From positions 1 through 12,444 of the forward strand of contig USSR01000135.1 of assembly GCA_900557355.1 (NCBI GenBank): DNA of 12,444 bases, in the 5' to 3' direction. A program made the translations under genes and the position numbers. The notes beneath the pieces are model-generated. The model saw only the letters and a list, made by a program, of their open reading frames with translations. It was not told the origin of the DNA and did not search any database. Origin of the DNA: an uncultured Bacteroides sp. (GTDB lineage: Bacteria > Bacteroidota > Bacteroidia > Bacteroidales > Bacteroidaceae). Below are positions 6,904-12,444 of the stretch, one piece after another; position 1 is the first letter of the stretch, and every line of letters begins with the position of its first letter.

Positions 6904-7011
6904 AGCTTTATAAATTAAAAGTTTGTCATCTTAATACTAAACGATACAAAGGACACGATTTTTCTTCAAATAAACAATAGCAAAATGATAGAATAATGAA
7001 AAAAAAGTATG

Positions 7012-7019
7012 TATATTTG
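7012..7019 (+). promoter_or_regulatory. -7 box upstream of the threonine dehydrogenase operon
   Basis: TATATTTG matches TAnnTTTG and lies 38 bp before the ATG at 7058. No clear TTTG stands at -33. The 154-bp gap (6904-7057) must also hold the kbl promoter on the other strand, for which I find no good match to the consensus, so shared regulation is possible but not demonstrated. Confidence 0.5.
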
Positions 7020-7057
7020 CGCGTCTCTAAGTATGGAGTACCTTATAAATAAGTCGT

Positions 7058-8014
7058 ATGAAGAATATTTTGGTAATTGGAGCAACCGGACAGATAGGTT
7101 CGGAACTCACATTGGAGTTGCGTAAACGTTATGGGGATGACCATGTTATCGCTGGATACATTCCGAGTGCTATGCCTAAAGGGGAATTAAAGGCATCAGG
7201 TCCTTCAGCTATTGCCGACGTGACCGACCGTCAGTCTATTGAAGTGGTGGCACGCCAATTCAAGATTGATACGATTTATAATCTGGCAGCTTTGCTTTCA
7301 GTTGTTGCTGAAAGCCGTCCGGCCATGGCCTGGAAAATCGGTATCGATGGATTATGGAATGTGCTGGAAGTAGCGCGCGAGTATGGTTGTGCAGTCTTTA
7401 CCCCGAGTTCTATCGGTTCGTTCGGAGAAGCTACACCTCATGTGAAGACGCCGCAAGATACGATTCAGCGTCCCCGTACAATGTATGGTGTAACCAAAGT
7501 AACTACCGAATTATTGAGTGATTATTATTATACTAAATATGGTGTAGATACCCGTGCGGTTCGTTTTCCGGGTATTATCTCCAATGTGACCCCTCCGGGT
7601 GGAGGTACTACCGACTATGCAGTCGATATATTTTACTCCGCAGTGAAAGGTGAAAGATTTGTATGTCCTTTGAGACCTGGTACTTATATGGATATGATGT
7701 ATATGCCTGATGCGCTGAATGCAGCTATTTCATTGATGGAGGCTGCTCCGGCACGTCTGAAGCATCGGAATGCTTTCAATATCGCTGCTATGAGCTTTGA
7801 TCCGGAAGAGATCTGCCAGGCTATCAAGAAGCATGTGCCCGACTTTGAAATGGTATATGAAATTGATCCATTGAAACAATCTATTGCCGACAGTTGGCCT
7901 GATAGTCTGGATGATACCTGTGCTCGTGAAGAGTGGGATTGGAAACCGCAGTATGATTTAGAGTCCATGACAGTGGACATGCTTGAAAAGTTAAGAGCTA
8001 AACTAAATAAGTGA
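7058..8014 (+). CDS. NAD-dependent epimerase-family L-threonine 3-dehydrogenase (SDR type)
   Basis: The likely reaction is oxidation of L-threonine to 2-amino-3-ketobutyrate with NAD+, feeding the kbl product encoded divergently next door. The protein is an extended short-chain dehydrogenase: Rossmann motif GATGQIG with G8, G11 and G14; the catalytic serine in the PSSIGSFG stretch (S117/S118); and Y143-x3-K147 (YGVTK). The PPGGGTTDYAVDIF stretch after the active site is typical of SDR-type threonine dehydrogenases as opposed to sugar epimerases. This type differs from the zinc-dependent E. coli Tdh, so the symbol tdh is left off. The 318-residue length is normal for the family. It is the first gene of a probable operon with the lipoprotein gene (22-bp gap), murB and a hydrolase gene. 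Annotation as a generic NAD-dependent epimerase would be the alternative. Confidence 0.88.
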   Translation: MKNILVIGATGQIGSELTLELRKRYGDDHVIAGYIPSAMPKGELKASGPSAIADVTDRQSIEVVARQFKIDTIYNLAALLSVVAESRPAMAWKIGIDGLWNVLEVAREYGCAVFTPSSIGSFGEATPHVKTPQDTIQRPRTMYGVTKVTTELLSDYYYTKYGVDTRAVRFPGIISNVTPPGGGTTDYAVDIFYSAVKGERFVCPLRPGTYMDMMYMPDALNAAISLMEAAPARLKHRNAFNIAAMSFDPEEICQAIKKHVPDFEMVYEIDPLKQSIADSWPDSLDDTCAREEWDWKPQYDLESMTVDMLEKLRAKLNK

Positions 8015-8036
8015 CCTGATGAGGTCTCGGTAAAGA

Positions 8037-8885
8037 ATGAGAAAAATAGGATTGGGGTTCTTTCTTCTCGTTTTCTTGATGTCATGTGGCAACAAGAAAA
8101 CGAAGATGGACCCTTTTGCGACAATCACCAATTTGGTGGATTCAGCTTCACATAAGGCTGATACTGTGCCGGAGGTTGAAGAGGATAACGACCCTAAGCC
8201 CATAGAAGCGGATGAATCATTTGATGATTTTATCTATAGTTATGCTTCGGATGACGCCCTGCAACGGCAGCGGACCAAATTTCCATTGCCTTTTTACAAC
8301 GTCGATACATCTTCGAAAATAGAGAAGGAGGACTGGGAGCATGATTATTTGTTTACCCAGCAGAGTTATTATACATTGCTCTTTGATGATGAAGATGATC
8401 TGGAATTGGTGGGAGATACTGCACTTACTTCTGTACAGGTGGAATGGATTTTTCTAGAAAACCGTATGGTGAAGAAATACTATTTTGAACGTACTAAGGG
8501 GGTATGGATGTTGGAAGCTATCAATCTTCGCCAGATAGAGCAGGGGGAAAATGAAGACTTCGTTGCGTTTTACTCTCGCTTTGTAACCGACAGCATTTAT
8601 CAGAGTCGACATATCCGGGAACCTTTGAAGTATATCACAATAGATCCGGATGATGAGTTTTCTATTCTGGAGACTACGCTTGATTTGAACCAGTGGTATG
8701 CTTTCCGCCCTGTATTGCCTGTGGATAAACTATCCAATATCAATTATGGACAGAAGAATAGTGATAACTCAAATACGAAAATCCTGAAAGTGAACGGGAT
8801 TGGAAATGGATATACCAATATCTTCTATTTCCGCAGACATCGCGGAGAGTGGGAGTTACATAAATATGAGGATACGAGCATTTAA
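8037..8885 (+). CDS. Lipoprotein of unknown function, DUF4348-like
   Basis: The N-terminus is a lipoprotein signal (MRKIGLGFFLLVFLMSC) with lipidation predicted at C17, so the protein should sit in the cell envelope facing the periplasm or surface. A low-complexity acidic linker (residues 40-62) is followed by a compact domain starting near ESFDDFIYSYASDDALQRQR. This opening and the tryptophan- and tyrosine-rich body resemble the DUF4348 family of Bacteroidetes, which I believe has an NTF2-like fold (recall, not verified). I see no catalytic motif. It lies 22 bp after the threonine dehydrogenase gene and 9 bp before murB, so it is probably cotranscribed with both. Proximity to murB may hint at an envelope role, but that is weak evidence. 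The 282-residue length includes the signal. Confidence 0.8.
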   Translation: MRKIGLGFFLLVFLMSCGNKKTKMDPFATITNLVDSASHKADTVPEVEEDNDPKPIEADESFDDFIYSYASDDALQRQRTKFPLPFYNVDTSSKIEKEDWEHDYLFTQQSYYTLLFDDEDDLELVGDTALTSVQVEWIFLENRMVKKYYFERTKGVWMLEAINLRQIEQGENEDFVAFYSRFVTDSIYQSRHIREPLKYITIDPDDEFSILETTLDLNQWYAFRPVLPVDKLSNINYGQKNSDNSNTKILKVNGIGNGYTNIFYFRRHRGEWELHKYEDTSI

Positions 8886-8894
8886 GATTTGTAA

Positions 8895-9878
8895 ATGAGA
8901 AAAATACCCAATACATTCGGACTTGATGTGGAAGCTGCCGTGTTTCTGGAATACGGTTCGGTAGAAGAATTGGAGAAGTTGATTGCTGACGGGCGTATCA
9001 CTTCTCCTTATCTGCATATTGGCGGAGGGAGTAATCTGCTGTTTACTGGAAATTATGAAGGAGTGATATTGCATTCGCGCATTGGTGGCGTTGAAGTAAT
9101 GGCTGAAAATGAAGAAAAGGTTTTGGTGCGTGTAGGTGCCAGTGTGGTATGGGATGATTTCGTGGCCTATTGCACGGAACGTGGTTGGTACGGGACTGAG
9201 AACCTGTCTCTTATACCTGGTGAGGTAGGAGCGGCAGCTGTACAGAATATTGGTGCCTATGGTGTAGAGGTGAAAGGCCTGATTTCTTCCGTGGAAACGG
9301 TGAACATACAAGGAATGAAACATGTTTACCAAGTGGATGAATGTAATTACTCATATCGGAACAGTATTTTTAAAAATCCGGAAATGAAGCAGGTATTTGT
9401 CACGTATGTTTGTTTTTCTTTGAGTAAGAAAGAGCATTATACGCTGGATTACGGTACGATCCGCCAGGAGCTTGAAAAATATCCGAAAGTAGATTTGAAA
9501 ACATTGCGCCGGGTGATCATTGATATTCGTGAAAGTAAATTGCCTGATCCGAAACTACTAGGTAATGCCGGGAGTTTTTTTATGAATCCTGTCGTCTCTC
9601 GTGAGGTCTTTGAGGCTTTGAGGGAAGAATATCCTCAAATGCCCTTTTATGAGATGGGGACTGACCAGATCAAAATTCCTGCAGGCTGGATGATAGACCA
9701 GTGTGGTTGGAAAGGTAAAGCGCTGGGACCTGCCGCTGTGCATGATAGGCAGGCGTTGGTATTAGTAAACCGGGGTGGGGCAACGGGAGCTGACATTGTA
9801 GCACTTTCGGATGCTGTACGGGCATCAGTTCGTGAGAAGTTTGGTATTGACATTCATCCCGAAGTGAATTTTATTTGA
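8895..9878 (+). CDS. murB: UDP-N-acetylenolpyruvoylglucosamine reductase
   Basis: This FAD enzyme reduces UDP-GlcNAc-enolpyruvate with NADPH to UDP-MurNAc, the second committed step of peptidoglycan precursor synthesis, in the cytoplasm. Motifs: NTFG at 6-9; FAD-binding GGGSN at 43-47; [17 protein letters not shown], where many homologues have GTVGAAP; YSYRNS with Y154 and R155; [10 protein letters not shown] with the proton-donor serine S227; and E323 near the C-terminus (HPEVNF). The YRNS loop and the long C-terminal domain place it in type I (E. coli-like). The 327-residue length is just short of E. coli MurB (342), mainly at the N-terminus. An in-frame TAA directly before the ATG at 8895 rules out an earlier start. 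It follows the lipoprotein gene by 9 bp. Confidence 0.96.
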   Translation: MRKIPNTFGLDVEAAVFLEYGSVEELEKLIADGRITSPYLHIGGGSNLLFTGNYEGVILHSRIGGVEVMAENEEKVLVRVGASVVWDDFVAYCTERGWYGTENLSLIPGEVGAAAVQNIGAYGVEVKGLISSVETVNIQGMKHVYQVDECNYSYRNSIFKNPEMKQVFVTYVCFSLSKKEHYTLDYGTIRQELEKYPKVDLKTLRRVIIDIRESKLPDPKLLGNAGSFFMNPVVSREVFEALREEYPQMPFYEMGTDQIKIPAGWMIDQCGWKGKALGPAAVHDRQALVLVNRGGATGADIVALSDAVRASVREKFGIDIHPEVNFI

Positions 9879-9905
9879 AAGATTGATAATTAATTGGTAA
9901 TAGAC

Positions 9906-10670
9906 GTGAAACTAAGAATATTAGGGAGCGGAACATCGACAGGAGTGCCTGAAATAGGTTGTAAGTGTGAAGTTTGTACTTCTACCGATCTGCGTGATAA
10001 CCGTTTACGTGCATCGTCTTTGTTGCATACGGATGATGCGGTGATATTGATTGATTGTGGACCGGATTTTCGGGAACAGATGTTGCGTGCAGCCTCATTT
10101 GAAAAAATAGATGGAGTGCTGATTACCCATGAACATTATGACCATGTAGGTGGGCTGGATGATCTTCGTCCTTTCTGCCGTTTCGGTGAAATACCTATAC
10201 ACTCTGATGAGTATACGGCAACTCACCTGCGGACACGGATGCCTTATTGTTTTCTGGAACATAAATACCCGGGTGTTCCCCAAATTTTCTTGCAGGAAGT
10301 GGAAGCCGGAAAAACGTTCTTCATCAATAATACGGAGGTTACCCCTTTGCAGGTGATGCACGGACGTCTGCCTATTCTGGGGTATCGTATCGGTAGACGT
10401 ATGGCGTATATTACAGATATGCTGACTATGCCCGAAGAATCCTATGAACAATTACATGGCTTGGATGTTCTGGTCGTGAATGCCTTACGTGTAAAACCGC
10501 ATCCTACGCATCAGAGTATTTCCGAAGCATTGGAAACGGCGAAGCGTATTGGTGCACGGGAAACTTATTTTATCCATATGAGTCATCATGCCGGATTGCA
10601 TGCCGAGCTTGAAAAACAGCTTCCGCCTGATGTACATTTGACCTTTGACGGTATGGAAATTGAGTTTTAA
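9906..10670 (+). CDS. Metallo-beta-lactamase-fold phosphodiesterase, PhnP-like
   Basis: This is a small MBL-fold hydrolase that binds two metal ions. It has the HEHYDH motif (H75, H77, D79, H80), further ligand candidates H152 and D171, and a C-terminal HMSHHAG (H224, H227, H228). Near the N-terminus C19, C21 and C24 make a CxCxxC group like the structural zinc site of PhnP, the cyclic ribose phosphate phosphodiesterase of E. coli. No other phosphonate genes are nearby, so the substrate is open; a cyclic phosphodiester or similar compound is the family-based guess. I start it at GTG 9906, which gives MKLRILGSGTSTG, the usual N-terminus. The only longer option is TTG 9894, directly after an in-frame stop. 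It is the last gene of the run beginning at 7058, 27 bp after murB. Confidence 0.85.
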   Translation: MKLRILGSGTSTGVPEIGCKCEVCTSTDLRDNRLRASSLLHTDDAVILIDCGPDFREQMLRAASFEKIDGVLITHEHYDHVGGLDDLRPFCRFGEIPIHSDEYTATHLRTRMPYCFLEHKYPGVPQIFLQEVEAGKTFFINNTEVTPLQVMHGRLPILGYRIGRRMAYITDMLTMPEESYEQLHGLDVLVVNALRVKPHPTHQSISEALETAKRIGARETYFIHMSHHAGLHAELEKQLPPDVHLTFDGMEIEF

Positions 10671-10680
10671 GGTGCAGGCA

Positions 10681-10717
10681 TTCAAAAACTTTTTTTATAT
10701 CTACTAAAGTTTTTGAA
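10681..10717. repeat. Perfect 12-bp AT-rich inverted repeat before the DUF3352-like gene
   Basis: TTCAAAAACTTT (10681-10692) and AAAGTTTTTGAA (10706-10717) are exact inverted copies with a 13-nt T-rich spacer. The plus-strand continuation (CATTTGTTTTGTTTTATT) is T-rich, so it could end the murB operon transcript, although only two G-C pairs stabilise the stem. It also abuts the promoter that starts at 10726, so a regulator-binding site is an alternative. Confidence 0.6.
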
Positions 10718-10725
10718 ACATTTGT

Positions 10726-10756
10726 TTTGTTTTATTAGTAGAAATAATTATTTTTG
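10726..10756 (+). promoter_or_regulatory. Near-ideal Bacteroides promoter of the DUF3352-like gene
   Basis: TTTG (10726-10729), 19 nt, then TATTTTTG (10749-10756) matches the full consensus. The start would fall near 10763, leaving a leader of about 18 nt before the ATG at 10781. This marks the last gene as its own transcription unit. Confidence 0.8.
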
Positions 10757-10780
10757 CCGAAACTTGATGCCTGAAAAACC

Positions 10781-12412
10781 ATGAAGTTACGTCTTATCAT
10801 AAGAATTGCCGTGATTGTGTCCATAGTATTGCTATGTACGGGGTTTGGGGTGTATTCATTCTTCAGGTTGAATGAGGTGGAGAGTCAGAAAGATTTTAAT
10901 CTTTATACTTTAGTCCCTCAAAGTGCAATGGCTGTGTTGGAGACAGATCGCATGGCTGAGCTGGTTGATGGTATCAATCAACTAAGTTGCAGCAAAGATA
11001 ATCACTTCCTTTATGCTTCCGAACTCTTTGTCTATCTGAAAAACTATCTGCATACCTTGCTCGATGATACTCCGCATGGCCTTAGTAAGCAGATGAATAA
11101 AATGCTTATCAGTTTCCATGAACCGGATAACCCATTGAATCAAGTGTTGTATTGCAGTCTGGGTTCGGGAGATTATGAGTTGGTGGAGTCGTTTATCAGG
11201 AAATATAGTTCCAGTGCATTTCCCTCTAAATTCTTTGATTACAGGGGTGAAGAGATTAGTATTTATCCTATGCCTGAGGGGCGCTTTCTGGCTGCGTATT
11301 TTACACCGGACTTCCTGGCAATTAGTTTTCAGAAACGGTTGGTAGAACAAGTGATTGATGCACGGCTTTCTAAGAAATCGTTAATAGATATGCCCTCATT
11401 CAAACTGATGCATGCGGGAAAGAATACGAATGTGGAAGCTACGATGTATGTGCGCATCAAGTCAGTAGATATGGGGAAAAATACGGATGGTATTCGTTCG
11501 CAAACCTATTTGGGAAGTTGGGCGGAGTTTGATTTGAAGCTGAATGAAACTGCCATTTATTGTTCAGGTATCAGCCATGGCTCGGACACTACACGCACTT
11601 TTATTAATGCTTTACGTCATCAGCAGCCGGTGGAGGGGTTTCCGGGAGAACAGCTTCCACTCTCTACTTTTTTTTATGACTGTTGGGCTATTTCAGATAT
11701 GGATGCCATGTGTAGCTTTACGGCAGAGCAGGAATATGCCAAAGCTACTTATTCCGATTATATCAAAGAGAGGGATGAGGAGTGGATGGACTTTCTGAAG
11801 ACTTATGCGGGAGATCAGGTGATTTCTTGTCTCTTTGAACCGAAAGATACATTAAGTGAGTATCCATGTGCAGTGATGAGCGTTCCGGTGAAGAATATGT
11901 CACAGGCTGAGCGTCGTTTGCAATCATTGCTTTATACTTCTCCTAAGGAAGTGGATGCACCTCCTGTTCCGCAGGAATGTCCTGATTATCATCTTTATCC
12001 CAAAGCATGGGGACACCGTTATTATGTATTGCCTCGAAATACTTTACTGACCCAGTTGACAGGTATCACGGAATCGGCTCTTTATACATATGTCTGTTTT
12101 TATCGTGGACATTTGTTGATGGCGCCGGATGTGGTTAGTCTTACTGCATATATAGATTCTATGGAGAATGGAGAGGTGCTGGATGGTACGGCACTTTACG
12201 AGGAAGGGATAGGAAGTCTTTCACCATCGTATAGCTTTGTGATGATGGTGGATATGGAAAGGATGGTAGAGCAACCGGAAACATATGTACGTCTGATACC
12301 TAACTTCTTCTTTCGTCAGGCGAAGTTTTTCCGCCATTTTATACTTTCTATACAGTTTACTTGTGTAGAAGAGGTGGTATATCCGAATTTGGTGCTTTTA
12401 TACAAAGGGTAA
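10781..12412 (+). CDS. Membrane-anchored protein of unknown function, DUF3352-like
   Basis: One N-terminal hydrophobic segment (about residues 5-27) follows a short positive stretch (MKLRLIIR). There is no lipobox, so the protein is probably an inner-membrane anchor with a large periplasmic domain of about 510 residues. The body starts with DFNLYTLVPQSAMAVLETD and has recurring blocks of the type 'level of Y/F then small residues', resembling the DUF3352 family, in which VP-x-A-hydrophobic segments near the start are common. I see no catalytic motif. The repeated phrases FLAISFQKRLVEQVID and HLLMAPDVVSLTAYID, about 250 residues apart, look like two copies of one structural unit, suggesting an internal duplication. 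It has its own promoter and a palindrome upstream. Codon use looks like that of its neighbours. No gene in the window hints at its role. Confidence 0.78.
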   Translation: MKLRLIIRIAVIVSIVLLCTGFGVYSFFRLNEVESQKDFNLYTLVPQSAMAVLETDRMAELVDGINQLSCSKDNHFLYASELFVYLKNYLHTLLDDTPHGLSKQMNKMLISFHEPDNPLNQVLYCSLGSGDYELVESFIRKYSSSAFPSKFFDYRGEEISIYPMPEGRFLAAYFTPDFLAISFQKRLVEQVIDARLSKKSLIDMPSFKLMHAGKNTNVEATMYVRIKSVDMGKNTDGIRSQTYLGSWAEFDLKLNETAIYCSGISHGSDTTRTFINALRHQQPVEGFPGEQLPLSTFFYDCWAISDMDAMCSFTAEQEYAKATYSDYIKERDEEWMDFLKTYAGDQVISCLFEPKDTLSEYPCAVMSVPVKNMSQAERRLQSLLYTSPKEVDAPPVPQECPDYHLYPKAWGHRYYVLPRNTLLTQLTGITESALYTYVCFYRGHLLMAPDVVSLTAYIDSMENGEVLDGTALYEEGIGSLSPSYSFVMMVDMERMVEQPETYVRLIPNFFFRQAKFFRHFILSIQFTCVEEVVYPNLVLLYKG

Positions 12413-12444
12413 ACGTGAGGTTCTAAATACTTGTAATTATATAA

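Noticed and set aside
8856..9332. Minus-strand ORF of 158 codons opposite murB
   Set aside because: It overlaps strongly supported murB codons and shows no recognisable protein features.
10095..10451. Minus-strand ORF of 118 codons inside the MBL hydrolase gene
   Set aside because: It runs opposite the conserved metal-binding motif region and has no supporting context.
12413..12444. Start of another gene at the right edge
   Set aside because: Only 32 bases remain, with no start codon context or promoter that can be judged.

Overview
The window looks like chromosomal core DNA from a Bacteroides species in the broad sense. Three things point there: the proteins resemble Bacteroides housekeeping enzymes, Shine-Dalgarno sequences are largely absent, and several intergenic gaps carry the Bacteroides sigma-ABfr promoter signature (TTTG, 19 nt, TAnnTTTG). 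I see no phage, IS element, CRISPR array, rRNA or tRNA, and nothing that clearly marks recent transfer.

Layout, left to right. (1) 1-2557 is a lysine-biosynthesis pair: the 3' part of an ACT-domain aspartate kinase (its start lies off the left edge), then diaminopimelate decarboxylase lysA. A long imperfect hairpin built of 9-nt units lies between them and a standard terminator follows. (2) 2558-3346 is an AT-rich leader with two -7-like boxes and a possible 25-codon ORF, then ferritin ftnA and its terminator. (3) 3350-5673 is a strong promoter driving a membrane sensor histidine kinase with a substrate-binding-like periplasmic domain, a PAS-like domain and no receiver domain. (4) 5654-5723 is an array of 7-nt repeats and a hairpin that overlap the stop codons of two convergent genes. 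(5) 5713-8014 is a divergent pair, kbl (minus strand) and an SDR-type L-threonine 3-dehydrogenase (plus strand). Together they convert threonine to glycine and acetyl-CoA. (6) 8037-10670 runs on from the dehydrogenase with short gaps: a DUF4348-like lipoprotein, murB, and a PhnP-like metallo-beta-lactamase-fold hydrolase. (7) 10681-12412 is a perfect AT-rich palindrome, a near-ideal promoter, and a membrane-anchored DUF3352-like protein of unknown function.

The theme is ordinary metabolism: aspartate-family amino acids made on the left and threonine broken down in the middle, with iron storage, cell-wall precursor synthesis and one sensor kinase between and beside them. I found no convincing new multi-gene system. 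The most unusual features are non-coding: the 7-nt array that has become the C-terminal codons of the kinase, and the 9-nt-unit hairpin between the aspartate kinase gene and lysA. Both look like members of dispersed intergenic repeat families.
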